DNA of 64,000 nt, taken from positions 2,072,001 to 2,136,000 of the forward strand of contig NZ_CP104213.1 of NCBI RefSeq assembly GCF_025244745.1, in the 5' to 3' direction. This DNA comes from Deinococcus rubellus. Its GTDB lineage: Bacteria > Deinococcota > Deinococci > Deinococcales > Deinococcaceae. Positions 34,188 to 44,900 of the stretch are shown piece by piece; position 1 is the first letter of the stretch, and every line of letters starts with the position of its first letter. Position numbers and translations under genes: made by a program. The notes under the pieces were generated by a model. It had not been told where the DNA came from. It did no database searches and saw only the letters and a list, made by a program, of their open reading frames with translations.

Positions 34188-34410
34188 TTATAGTGTCCAG
34201 CCGCTGAGCCTCTGGGTAAATTACAAAAAATTCTTACTCTCTACGCCACCCGAACCTGCCCTTCAAGGCACGTTGGTCTGGCGCAGACCCAAGATCACCG
34301 CCGCCGAAGCGCTTGCTGCCCAGCAGCTCAACAACCACTTGCTTGCCCTGGTGACGGCCCTCAACGCTCTGCTTTTATTGCTCTTCAGGTTGTGGCACGC
34401 GGCCCATTGA
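34051..34410 (+). CDS. Possible small membrane protein, start uncertain
   Basis: An open frame whose C-terminal 46-70 residues look protein-like: VWRRPKITAAEALAAQQLNNHLLALVTALNALLLLLFRLWHAAH, one hydrophobic helix with a short basic tail. Its 5' part runs through the MITE-like element, so the visible start at 34051 may be artificial; in-frame TTG 34273 is an alternative. Probably a truncated or very small gene. Confidence 0.25.
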   Translation: MLGTAICLQIRADDYATSPLDKAQGTSKNTIADEFFSWQRFVRISVYSVQPLSLWVNYKKFLLSTPPEPALQGTLVWRRPKITAAEALAAQQLNNHLLALVTALNALLLLLFRLWHAAH

Positions 34411-34429
34411 AGGTTTGACTTCCCTCCCC

Positions 34430-35980
<1,551 letters not shown>

Positions 35981-35983
<3 letters not shown>

Positions 35984-35995
35984 GGCCGCAGTCTA
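35981..35995 (-). promoter_or_regulatory. Leaderless promoter of the transporter ATPase
   Basis: TAGACT (35995-35990, minus strand), 6 bases, ATG at 35983; same design as the promoter of the partner permeases. Confidence 0.55.
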
Positions 35996-36018
35996 GCGCC
36001 GGAGAATGAAGCCGCCAG

Positions 36019-36061
36019 TTGAGAGCAGGAGTTCACGCGCCGTTAAGATGGGCGGCACATG
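36019..36061 (+). promoter_or_regulatory. Candidate PAP2 gene promoter
   Basis: TTGAGA (36019-36024), 19-bp spacer, TAAGAT (36044-36049), 9 bases, ATG 36059. Confidence 0.45.
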
Positions 36062-36859
36062 GATTCCTTCTGGCTGGCCTTCACGGCATTCGGTGCCGAC
36101 CTGGTCTTCATCGCGGTGCTGACCCTCTACGGCTGGCTGGTGCGGCCCGCGGGGCTGCGGGCGCTGGGCGTGGCCTTCGCGCTGAGCTACCTCGTCAATT
36201 CGCTGCTCAAGTACGGGCTGAACCTGCCGCGCCCCTTTACCAATGATCCGGGCGCGGCCAGCGCGGTCGCCAAAGCCACGGCGGGCGGTCCCGGTCTGCC
36301 CAGCGGCCACGCCCAGATGAGCATGACGCTGTGGGGCGGGATCGCGGCGCAACTCCGGCGGCCCTGGGTGTGGGGTGTGCTGGGCCTGCTGGTCGGGCTG
36401 GTGTCGTATTCGCGGCTGGCCCTGCACGTCCACTACCCATCCGATGTGCTGGTGGGCCTGCTGCTGGGGGTCCTCTTCGCAGCGCTGGCGACCCTCGACT
36501 GGCGGCACGGCCTCCTCGCACCGAAGGTGTGGCTCCCTGCCCTGGTGCTGGTCATCGCCTGTCTGCTGCCCACCCGCTTGCCGGAGGAGTACAGCCGGGG
36601 CCTGGGGATGCTGGCCGGGTTCTGGCTGGCCGAGCCGCGCTACCTGCCACCGAGTCACTGGGCCGGGCGCATCGGCGTGGCCGTGATCGGGCTGGTCATC
36701 GTGATCGGGGTGTACCTGGGTCTGAGTGCCCTGGCCGGGTTGCTGCCCAGCGCACTGAGCGGAGCCGCCCGCGCCCTGCGCTACTTCCTGCTGGTGCTGG
36801 TGGCCGTCTGGGGTGTTCCGGCGCTGCTGAGGGTATGGCTCAGACCGGTCGGTGTCTGA
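36059..36859 (+). CDS. PAP2-family membrane phosphatase
   Basis: 266 aa with about seven to eight transmembrane helices. The three PAP2 signature pieces are visible: [19 protein letters not shown], and [16 protein letters not shown], including the catalytic histidines. Such enzymes dephosphorylate phosphatidate, undecaprenyl pyrophosphate or related lipids; which one cannot be told here. The C-terminal third adds hydrophobic helices beyond the core domain. Convergent with the small membrane gene that follows. Confidence 0.9.
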   Translation: MDSFWLAFTAFGADLVFIAVLTLYGWLVRPAGLRALGVAFALSYLVNSLLKYGLNLPRPFTNDPGAASAVAKATAGGPGLPSGHAQMSMTLWGGIAAQLRRPWVWGVLGLLVGLVSYSRLALHVHYPSDVLVGLLLGVLFAALATLDWRHGLLAPKVWLPALVLVIACLLPTRLPEEYSRGLGMLAGFWLAEPRYLPPSHWAGRIGVAVIGLVIVIGVYLGLSALAGLLPSALSGAARALRYFLLVLVAVWGVPALLRVWLRPVGV

Positions 36860-36860
36860 A

Positions 36861-37028
36861 TTATGGCCGCTTGGTCAGGTTGTAGAGTCGCACGCCGTAA
36901 GCGATCAGCAGCACGGCGCTGAGGGCCGCCAGCGGCCACTGGGCAAGGCTTACAAACCGGATCAGCAAGATGGCCCACCCGGCACACAGCGCCACCGTCA
37001 GCCACACATTGAAGGAATTGGACTTCAT
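36861..37028 (-). CDS. Small membrane protein, 55 aa
   Basis: MKSNSFNVWLTVALCAGWAI... with two hydrophobic helices joined by a short loop (RFVSLAQWP) and a basic end YNLTKRP. No family recognised. The start at 37028 is supported by TACACT ending seven bases upstream, although the frame is open to 37094. Its stop lies 1 bp from the convergent PAP2 stop. Confidence 0.65.
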   Translation of the reverse strand: MKSNSFNVWLTVALCAGWAILLIRFVSLAQWPLAALSAVLLIAYGVRLYNLTKRP

Positions 37029-37041
37029 GGGCCCCAGTGTA
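37026..37041 (-). promoter_or_regulatory. Leaderless promoter of the 55-aa membrane protein
   Basis: TACACT (37041-37036, minus strand), 7 bases, ATG 37028. Confidence 0.5.
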
Positions 37042-37072
37042 GTGGGCTTCCATGAACGGGTCAGGCCGGGCC

Positions 37073-37111
37073 GCGCGGCACTGCTAAACTGCAACTTCAG
37101 CAGTGCCGCGC
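37073..37111. promoter_or_regulatory. Perfect 13-bp inverted repeat around the monooxygenase -10 box
   Basis: GCGCGGCACTGCT (37073-37085) and its exact complement (37099-37111) flank a 13-base centre. TAAACT (37085-37090) lies at the edge of the centre and is a plausible -10 for the flavin monooxygenase gene, about 50 bp from its ATG. Operator or cruciform candidate. Confidence 0.55.
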
Positions 37112-37141
37112 CGTTTTGCCCGTACCGGGGAGGTCATTTTT

Positions 37142-38275
37142 ATGCCCGAGTCTCCAGCCGCTTCGCCCTCCTCTCAGGCCACCGTCTGGCCTGCCGTCAT
37201 CGTGGGGGCAGGACCAGCCGGGCTGGCAGCGGCGGCCTGCCTGAAGCGGCGCGGTGTGAACGCCCTGCTGCTTGAGCGCGAACCAAACCTCGCCGCGACT
37301 TGGCGGCGACACTCCGATACGTTGCAGCTCCACACCGACAAGGCCCACTCGGCACTGCCGTACCTCCACTTCCCGGCAACCACCGGGCGCTATCCCAGCC
37401 GGGATCAGGTGGTGGTTTACCTGGAAACCTACGCGCGCCGCCTTCGGCTCAGTCCGCAGTTCGGCACCGAGGTCCGCCGCGTCGTCAGGGAGGAAGGAGG
37501 CGTGTGGCGCGTGCAGACCAACCGGGGCGAGTACCGCGCCCGGCATCTGGTGCTGGCAACGGGCAACGCCGCAACGCCGGTCATGCCCGAGTGGCCTGGT
37601 CTGGAGCAGTTCGTGGGCACAGTGATGCACAGTTCACGTTGGCGCAGCGGCCTGGCGTTCCGGGGCGCACAGGTGCTGGTGATCGGCGCAGGCAACTCCG
37701 GGCATGAGATTGCCCTGGCCTTGCAGCGCTGCGGCGCGAAGGTCACCTGGTCGGTGCGGGGACCGGTCAACGTGATTCCGCGCGACCCGCTGGGGCTGCC
37801 GCTCCTGAGCGTCGCGCTGGCCCTCGACTGGCTCCCGGCCCGGCTGCGCGACGCACTGACCTTTCCGCTGCGCTGGTGGCTGTGCCGCGACCTCCCCCGT
37901 CACGGCCTCCGCCTACTGCCGTTCGGGCCGTTTCAGCAGATCGAGCAGACCGGGCGCGTGCCGATCATCGACACCGGCATCGTCTGTGCCGTGCTCTCCG
38001 GCGCGGTGAGGGTCGTGGGAGACGTCGCCGGGTTCGGGGCGCGGCAGGTGAAACTGGCGAGCGGCGAAACCCTCGACATCGACGCCGTGATTCTCGCCAC
38101 CGGCTACCGGCCCGCCGCCCCTTACACGCGGGCGCTGGCGGCTACGGCCGACGTTCACGCCTGCGGCTACCGGGTGGCGGCCACCGGAATGCTGCACGCC
38201 ATCGCCGGAGAAGCCCGGCAGATCGCCGCCCTCATCGCCCGGCAGGAACGCTTGACGAGGCTTTCGCCGCCCTGA
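37142..38275 (+). CDS. Flavin-containing NAD(P)H monooxygenase-like oxidoreductase
   Basis: 377 aa with two Rossmann dinucleotide motifs: [27 protein letters not shown] (FAD) and [26 protein letters not shown] (NADPH), plus the ATGYRP motif near the C-terminus. It belongs to the Baeyer-Villiger/YUCCA/CzcO-like group; the substrate is unknown. The ATG at 37142 has a GGGAGG Shine-Dalgarno. Its 3' end overlaps the 3' end of the convergent subtilase gene by 44 bp. Confidence 0.88.
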   Translation: MPESPAASPSSQATVWPAVIVGAGPAGLAAAACLKRRGVNALLLEREPNLAATWRRHSDTLQLHTDKAHSALPYLHFPATTGRYPSRDQVVVYLETYARRLRLSPQFGTEVRRVVREEGGVWRVQTNRGEYRARHLVLATGNAATPVMPEWPGLEQFVGTVMHSSRWRSGLAFRGAQVLVIGAGNSGHEIALALQRCGAKVTWSVRGPVNVIPRDPLGLPLLSVALALDWLPARLRDALTFPLRWWLCRDLPRHGLRLLPFGPFQQIEQTGRVPIIDTGIVCAVLSGAVRVVGDVAGFGARQVKLASGETLDIDAVILATGYRPAAPYTRALAATADVHACGYRVAATGMLHAIAGEARQIAALIARQERLTRLSPP

Positions 38276-39500
38276 GCGCCGCGCCCGCGTCAAGCAGTCC
38301 CGCGCCGCAGCTCTTGGCCGGGTCGGCATCGCACCGGCCGCCGACAAACGGCTGGGCAGTGCGTCTGAGCAAAGTGATGACCTGGGCAGGCGTCAGCTTT
38401 GGGTTCAGGCCCATGATCAGGCTGGCCACGCCCGTCACCTGCGGCGCGGCGAAGCTGGTGCCGCTGCGGCGCTGCTCACCCTCCACCGAACTGAAGACGA
38501 GTGGCCCACTCTGCTCGCCGCCGGGAGCCGCAAGGGCCACCGACGCGCCGAAGTTGGAATAGCTGGCCCGCCGCCCGGCCCGGTTGGTGGCGGCCACCGT
38601 CAGCACGCCCCGGCAACCTGCTGGACTGTAGCCACCCGCGTCGGCGGCGTCGTTGGCGGCCCCAGCGACGATCAGCACGCCTTTGGCCATCAACTCGTCC
38701 ACCGCCCGCTGCACGCCAGCATCGCAGCCGGTCAGGGCGACGAAGTCAGCGTAGAGGCTGAGATTGATGATTCTGGCCGGGCGCAGGTTGAGCGGCGCGC
38801 CGATGACCCGCAGCCCCGCCGCCCAGCGCAGCCCGTCGATCAGATCCTGCGGAGCGATCAACCCGTCCTCGCCCGCCACCCGCACGGCGACGATACGTGC
38901 GCGCGGGTTGATGCCCGCCATGCCGAGTGAGTCGTGCGCCGCCGCGATGATGTTGGCAACCCCCTCGCCGTGATAGCGAAACTGCCCCACGCCTGAGGCG
39001 TCCGCATCGCGCCCATCGCCGTCGCCGGAGCGGGCCGGGTCCGACACGAAGTCGTAGCCGCTCGTGAGCCGACCGGCCAGTTCCGGGTCGTTGACATAGC
39101 CGGTATCCAGCACCGCCACCGTGACGGCCTCGCCGGGCGTCACGGCCCAGCCAGCGGGCATGTTGATGGCAGCCAGGTTCCACTGCTGCGAATAGAGCGG
39201 ATCGCCTGGCACAGCGGCGCTGACCGGCGTCGAGAGCGGCAGCGTCGAAGCTGGTTTCGGTAACGTTTGTCGCGGGACCGTTTGCTTTGGAGTGGCGAAC
39301 GGCACCAGCGGCGCGGACACGCTCGGCGCAGCGGGCAGCGGCTGGAGTTCCGGCAGGGCGGCGCGGGTGGGTGGGCTGACCGGGGCCATTGATGCGGGCG
39401 GCGCGGCAGGCACACTGGCGTGTGCCAGCCCCGGCCAGGGCAGTGTGCCGAGCAGCAGCGCGCAGGACAGGCGGGCCAGCGAACGAATGGGGCGGATCAT
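38232..39500 (-). CDS. Secreted S8 (subtilisin-like) serine protease
   Basis: 422 aa. Signal peptide [28 protein letters not shown], then a Pro/Ala/Ser-rich propeptide-like region to about residue 100, then the protease domain. The catalytic triad is intact: Asp132 in VAVLDTGY, His177 in YHGEGVANI, and Ser349 in SGTSFAAPQ, with the oxyanion Asn283 in AGAANDAAD. Two cysteine pairs near the C-terminus ([15 protein letters not shown]) may form disulfides. Single gene, sharing a promoter motif with the META-domain protein. Confidence 0.93.
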   Translation of the reverse strand: MIRPIRSLARLSCALLLGTLPWPGLAHASVPAAPPASMAPVSPPTRAALPELQPLPAAPSVSAPLVPFATPKQTVPRQTLPKPASTLPLSTPVSAAVPGDPLYSQQWNLAAINMPAGWAVTPGEAVTVAVLDTGYVNDPELAGRLTSGYDFVSDPARSGDGDGRDADASGVGQFRYHGEGVANIIAAAHDSLGMAGINPRARIVAVRVAGEDGLIAPQDLIDGLRWAAGLRVIGAPLNLRPARIINLSLYADFVALTGCDAGVQRAVDELMAKGVLIVAGAANDAADAGGYSPAGCRGVLTVAATNRAGRRASYSNFGASVALAAPGGEQSGPLVFSSVEGEQRRSGTSFAAPQVTGVASLIMGLNPKLTPAQVITLLRRTAQPFVGGRCDADPAKSCGAGLLDAGAALRAAKASSSVPAGR

Positions 39501-39532
39501 ACTTCAGTCTGAGGGACGCGACTGACGGGCGG
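39498..39532 (-). promoter_or_regulatory. Promoter motif shared with the META-domain gene
   Basis: TCAGTCTGA (39504-39512), 10 bases, TGACGGGCGG (39523-39532), 3 bases from the start codon. Identical words and spacing to 18327-18355. Confidence 0.55.
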
Positions 39533-39566
39533 CTGAAGTGGGTCTTTATGATTGAACGGTTGTGGG

Positions 39567-39581
39567 TATGCTGGGGCCGTG
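39567..39581 (+). promoter_or_regulatory. Leaderless promoter of the SDR gene
   Basis: TATGCT (39567-39572), 6 bases, GTG 39579. Confidence 0.5.
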
Positions 39582-40349
39582 ACTCCCCCATCTTCCCACT
39601 GCACCCCCCGCCCGGTGGCGGTGCTGACCGGCGCGTCGAGCGGCATCGGCGAGGCCACTGCCGCCGAACTGGCTCGCCGGGGTTACGCGCTGGTGCTGGC
39701 CGCCCGCCGACTGGACAAACTCGAAGCGCTCTGCCAGCGACTCGATCCCGGCGGTGAGCACTCACTGGCAGTGCAGGCCGACGTGACCGACGACACGGAC
39801 CGGCGGCGGCTGATCGGGCAGGCCACCTTGCGCTTCGGGCACGTGGACGCCCTGATCAACAACGCGGGCGTGAGCATCGCCTCCGGCCCCTGGTGGGACG
39901 ACCCTGACCCGCTGCGGGTGCTGCGAACCAACCTCGACGCGCCCATCGAGCTGACCCGGCTGGTGCTGCCGGCCATGCGCGCCCGCAGGCAAGGCGCGGT
40001 GGTCAACGTGGCCTCGGTGGCGGGCCTCATCGCCTTTCAGGGCCTGTACAGCGCCAGCAAGTTCGGGCTGCGCGGCTTCTCTCTGGCCCTGCGGCGCGAA
40101 CTGCTGGGCAGCGGCGTGAACGTGTCGCTCGTCTCGCCGGGCTTTGTCAGAACCGAACTGACAGCCCGCGCCCGCCTGCCGATGCCGGGGCCGGACATCG
40201 TGGCCCGCGCCATCGCAGACGTGCTGGAGCGGCCCCGGCGCGAGGTGGTGGTGCCCGGCTGGTACCGGGTTCCCGCCTTGCTCGACACCCTTTTTCCTGG
40301 CATCGTGGACCAGGTCGTGCCCCTGATCCAGGCCCGGCGCTACCGCTGA
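39579..40349 (+). CDS. Short-chain dehydrogenase/reductase
   Basis: 256 aa from GTG 39579 (TTG 39552 is also open but the TATGCT box falls between them). Classical SDR: cofactor motif [12 protein letters not shown] at about residue 87, catalytic Ser in NVASVAGL and YxxxK in YSASKFG. The N-terminal region [11 protein letters not shown] with Arg suggests NADP(H). The C-terminus carries a hydrophobic segment ([20 protein letters not shown]). Substrate not known. Confidence 0.91.
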   Translation: MTPPSSHCTPRPVAVLTGASSGIGEATAAELARRGYALVLAARRLDKLEALCQRLDPGGEHSLAVQADVTDDTDRRRLIGQATLRFGHVDALINNAGVSIASGPWWDDPDPLRVLRTNLDAPIELTRLVLPAMRARRQGAVVNVASVAGLIAFQGLYSASKFGLRGFSLALRRELLGSGVNVSLVSPGFVRTELTARARLPMPGPDIVARAIADVLERPRREVVVPGWYRVPALLDTLFPGIVDQVVPLIQARRYR

Positions 40350-40403
40350 CGGACTGCCGCCTTCTCTGGACGTTTTGCTTACGTTCAGCCGCACCCGACT
40401 CTC

Positions 40404-40418
40404 TAGACTGGCGACATG
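40404..40418 (+). promoter_or_regulatory. Leaderless promoter of the App1-like gene
   Basis: TAGACT (40404-40409), 6 bases, ATG 40416. Confidence 0.55.
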
Positions 40419-41747
40419 GATTCAGGCCAGCACGCTTCAGACCAGGGGTCAGGGCCGCTCAGACAAACGCGGCTGCTCTCCCGGCTGGGGCAGTTTGTGC
40501 GGCGGCAACTCAGCCTCAAGCAGCTCGGCAGGCTTTTGCAACCCACCTTCGAGCGGCTGCTGGCCCTCGCCGACACCCGCTTCTCGGCCTTCATCCAGCC
40601 GCGCCGCCGCAGGGGCGACATCATCATCACACCGTACACCGGCTGGGGGACCCCGCAGCATCTCGAACTCACCGGGCGGGTCCTGCTGCCGCGCACCCTG
40701 GCGGCCCCGAAACGCGGCGATCCGAGGTGGCGCAACTTCGTCGGCATCCTGCGGCGGCTGCTCTCGCGCGAGGTCGGCGGCGTCACCGTTCACGGCGTCT
40801 TGGAAGGCCACACCGTCAGCGCCGTGTCGGACATCGGCGGCTACTTCACGCTGATCTGGGAGCGCGCCCAGGCAGTAACCACGACTGTGGCGGCCGATAT
40901 GGGCGGCTGGCTGGAAGCCTCGCTCTACATCGAGGGCCGCAGCAAAACCACCTTCGCACCGATCCGGGTCGTGCGTCAGCCGAGATTCGGTATCATCAGC
41001 GACCTCGACGACACGGTGCTCAAGTCGGACGTGACCAGCCTACCGCAGATGCTCGGCACAGTCCTGACCGGCAACGCCCGCACCCGATTGCCGTTTCCCG
41101 GCGTGAGCGCGCTTTACCGGGCGCTGGTGCGCGAGAAGGTCGGGGCCAATCCGATCTTTTACGTGTCGAGCAGTCCCTGGAACTTCTACGATCTGCTGTG
41201 GACCTTTCTCAAGTACCGCCGCCTGCCGCTGGGGCCGATTTTTCTGCGCGACTGGGGCGCGGAGCTGTTTTCCGGCGGCAGCCACCACAAGCACACCATT
41301 ATTGAGAGGCTGATGCGAACTTACCCGGCGCTGCCCTTCGTACTGATCGGCGACAGCGGCGAGCAGGACCCCGAAATCTACGCCGAGGTGGTCCGGCGCA
41401 ATCCGGGGCGGGTGCTGGCCGTCTACATCCGCAAGGTGACCGGCGCGGCCCGCGACGAGGGTGTGCAGCAGCTGCGCGTTGAGGTGCAGAAGGCGGGCAC
41501 TGAACTGGTCCTGACCCGCGACTCGCTGGCCGCCGCTTTTCACGCGATGGCAATGGGCCTGATCTCGCCTGCCGAGTTGCGAAGCGTAATTCAGTCGGTG
41601 GAGAAGTCGTTTGCCCAGAATCCGTTCGCACCCTCCGCCCTCGCCCCGGCTTCATTCAACTCAGACCCAACCGGTTCAGGCCCAGTCAGTCCAGCCACAC
41701 TGAGCCCGGCCCCGCTGACCCAGCGGCCCAGACGCAAGCCCGGGTAA
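40416..41747 (+). CDS. App1-like phosphatase (DUF2183)
   Basis: 443 aa with the phosphatidate phosphatase App1 catalytic domain of the HAD superfamily. The nucleophile motif [14 protein letters not shown] is at about residue 192, followed by [14 protein letters not shown] (motif II) and [17 protein letters not shown] (acidic motif). The N-terminal 140 residues form a separate beta-rich domain ([18 protein letters not shown]) common to bacterial members. The C-terminus is Pro/Ser-rich. It may act on phosphatidate or another phosphorylated lipid. Confidence 0.87.
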   Translation: MDSGQHASDQGSGPLRQTRLLSRLGQFVRRQLSLKQLGRLLQPTFERLLALADTRFSAFIQPRRRRGDIIITPYTGWGTPQHLELTGRVLLPRTLAAPKRGDPRWRNFVGILRRLLSREVGGVTVHGVLEGHTVSAVSDIGGYFTLIWERAQAVTTTVAADMGGWLEASLYIEGRSKTTFAPIRVVRQPRFGIISDLDDTVLKSDVTSLPQMLGTVLTGNARTRLPFPGVSALYRALVREKVGANPIFYVSSSPWNFYDLLWTFLKYRRLPLGPIFLRDWGAELFSGGSHHKHTIIERLMRTYPALPFVLIGDSGEQDPEIYAEVVRRNPGRVLAVYIRKVTGAARDEGVQQLRVEVQKAGTELVLTRDSLAAAFHAMAMGLISPAELRSVIQSVEKSFAQNPFAPSALAPASFNSDPTGSGPVSPATLSPAPLTQRPRRKPG

Positions 41748-41795
41748 ACCGTCCGCCCCCAGGCAGGTCAACACTCCAGGCGAGGAGCAGTGTGC

Positions 41796-41801
41796 TAAAC
41801 T
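41796..41801 (+). promoter_or_regulatory. Candidate RNase R promoter -10 box
   Basis: TAAACT, giving a leader of roughly 135 nt before the GTG at 41945. Within the leader an ATG at 41829 opens a 95-codon frame that overlaps the start of the gene in another frame. Confidence 0.4.
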
Positions 41802-41944
41802 GCGGGAGCTTCCGGGCACAGGACGCGCATGAGCGCAATGCCCCAGACAAGCGAAACGACCGCGCAGACCGCCGCAACGCAGACGCCCCCTGAAGGCGTC
41901 ACACTGCACCGAGGCTGCGCCCCTAGTCCTGAAACAGGTGCAAA

Positions 41945-44900
41945 GTGCCGAGAAAGAAACAGGAGCGCCCAGCGCCCACCGCCACCGACGTTGCCTCAGC
42001 GCAGGAACAAGCGCTCCAACCGCCACAGCCGTCTGCGCCCCGCCAGGGCCGCAATGGTCAGCGGGCCGCGCCGCGCCGCAACGCCGCTTCCTCGCCCAGC
42101 TGGACTGATCCGGTGAGTGATGAAGTGACCCCCGCCGCCCCCACCCCCCAGAGCGTGAAGCTCTCCAAGGCCACGATCACGAACAAACCCACCACCCCCC
42201 GCCGCAAGAAACCCGACGCTGCCGAGGCCACCGAGCCGCAGGCCGCCTCCCCGACGACCAAGCTGCCCGCTGCCAGGGCACCGCGTCAGACCCGCCGCAG
42301 CAAGATGCAAATCACTGAACTGGCGATCACCGAACTGGCTATTGCTGAGCCGCCCGTCGCCGCAACTGAGTTGCCCACCGAGCCTGCCACAGCCGTCCGG
42401 CGCGGCAGACGAAGCGCCAGCACTGCCGCCCCCACACCTGACGCGGCCCCCACGACCGCTGAAATGACGAGGCCGGGACGCCGCAAAAAACTGATCCAGA
42501 GCACTGAACCGGAAGTGGCCTTATTGGAAGGCACCTTGCCGGAAGCACCCGTACCGGCTCCCCAGCCAGTTCAGGTCAGCGAGGCCGCCGTGCCCGCGAC
42601 CCCAGTCAAACGCGGCCCAGGTCGGCCCAGAAAAGTGAGACCGACGCCTGAACTGCCTGTTTCGGAAGCGCTGGAGCCCGTCCAGTTGGCCCCACAGTTG
42701 GACCCAGTCGCCGCCGAACCACTGTCCGCGTCAGCCAACCCGAGCGCCGAGTCGATTAGTGCTCCCAAACGGGTCAGCCCGCGCCGGGGTCGCCCGCCTA
42801 AAATTGTGCCGGAGCGTGCCGCGCCAGATCACGCCGATCTGAATCTCACCGTGACCATGCTCACGGATTCCCAGTCCGGCGAGGCGGCGGCGGACCTGAG
42901 CAGCGGTGCCGAGCCTGCGGACGCTGGAGTTCAGCCCGCCCCGTCACCCCGGCGTGGACGCCCGCCCAGGGGCCAGCGACTCGTCAGCGGAACGCGGACG
43001 AAAGCAGCGGTTCAGGAGCTGGATGAGCTGACCCCCGCCGAACCATTGGAAACGCAGCGGGTGGATGAAGCGGACGACGATCAGGACAGTGCTGAAGCTT
43101 CCAGCAGCAATCAGAACAATGTCGATCAGAACGGCACGCACGGCGTCAGCGCCGAGGCCAGAGAGCTGATCACCGCGCAGCTTCGCAAGCTGGGCCGCCC
43201 GGTCCATGTCCGCGATTTCGAGCGCACCTTTACCCGCCAGGGCCGCGAGAAGCTGGGCGTTCGGCGCGATCTGGCCGGACTGCTCGAAGACCTGACCCGC
43301 AGCGGCGACGTGATCCGCACCCGCCGCCACACCTACGGTCTGCCCGAGGCCATGAATCTGGTGCGCGGGCGCTTTCAGGCGTCGAGCGGCGGCTTCGGCT
43401 TCGTCATCCCCGATTCGGGCGGCGACGACTTCTATATCCGCGAGGGTGAGACGCTCGAAGCCTGGAACGGCGATATCGTGCTGATCCGCCCGGAAGGCAG
43501 CAGCGGCGGCACCGAGCGCTACAACGAGCGCGGACGCAGCGGCAACCGCCGCAACGATTCTCCGCGCGCCGCCGTCGTGCGGATCGTCAACCGGGCCTAC
43601 TCGCAGCTGGTCGGCTCGCTCGACCACCAGCAGACCTACGCTTTTCTCAAGCCCGACGACCACCGCGCCCGCCACCGCATCATGCTGATGCCCGGCGGCA
43701 CCGAGGGGCTGCCCAACGGAGCGCGGGTGGTCACCCAGCTGTTCTGGCCCGAGCATACCGGCGAGGACGAAGTGTACGGCGAGATCGTGCGGGTGCTGGG
43801 CCATGAAGATGATCCGGCCACCGAAACTCAGGCGGTCATCGTCAAATACGGCCTGCGCGACGAGTTTCCGCCGGAGGTACTGCACGAGGCCGACACCATT
43901 CCCACCCGCCTGCCCGACGACGCCCTGAGCGGCCGACTCGATTTGCGCGATTACCATATTTTCACGGTGGACGGCAGCGATTCCAAGGATTTCGACGACG
44001 CCATTCACATTCAGGCGACCCCGGAAGGCACCTTCGTGGTGGGCGTTCACATTGCTGACGTGAGCCACTATGTCAGCCCCGGCACCGCGCTCGACGACGA
44101 GGCGTATGCCCGCGCCACCAGCGTCTATTTGCCGGGCAAGGTGCTGCCCATGCTGCCCGAGCACCTCAGCAACGGGGTGTGCAGCCTGGTGCCTGGCGAG
44201 GACCGCCTTACCATGAGCGCCATGATGGAGCTGTCCGGCGACGGCGAGATCCTCAGCACCACCTTCACGCCCAGCGTGATTCGCAGCAAGGCCCGGCTTA
44301 CCTACGACGAGGTGCAGGCCTACTCGGAAGCGGTGGCCACCTTGCAGGGTGACGCCCGCGTGCTGGAAGGCGACCTGCATCTGCTCCTGAAAATCACCGC
44401 CAAGCTGCGTCAGAAACGGCTGCGTGAGGGCAGTCTCGACTTCAAGCTGCGCGAGGTCAAGGTGGATGTGGACAAGAACGGCCACATGCAGCTCATTCCC
44501 ATCCGCGAGGAAACCGCGCGCGGCATGATCGAGGATTTGATGCTGCTGGCCAACAAGGCCGTGGCCCACTTCCTGCTCGAAAAGAATGTGCCGACCCTCT
44601 TCCGCATTCACGAGGAACCGACGCTGGCCCGCTTTCAGGACGTGACCGGGGCGATTGGCCGTATGGGGCTGAGTTTCCCCGGCGGCCAGCCGACCCCGCA
44701 GGCGTACCAGGCGGTGCTCAAGGCGGTGCGCGGCACCGGACAGGAAAGCGCCGTCAACACCTTGCTGCTCAGAAGCATGCAGCAGGCCAAGTACGCCGGG
44801 GAAAACCTGGGGCACTTCGGGCTGGCGTTTGCCGAGTATCTGCACTTCACCTCGCCGATTCGCCGCTACCCCGATCTGCTGGTGCACAGGGCACTCAAGG

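Noticed and set aside
41829..42116. 95-codon frame overlapping the start of RNase R
   Set aside because: Out of frame with RNase R, no family likeness and ends inside it; kept only as a remark on the leader.
42991..43004. AACGCGGACGAAAG inside the RNase R gene, identical to 14 bases of the MITE end at 33961-33974
   Set aside because: Only one arm is present, no partner arm or target duplication is near, and it reads smoothly as coding sequence; likely chance in a GC-rich context.
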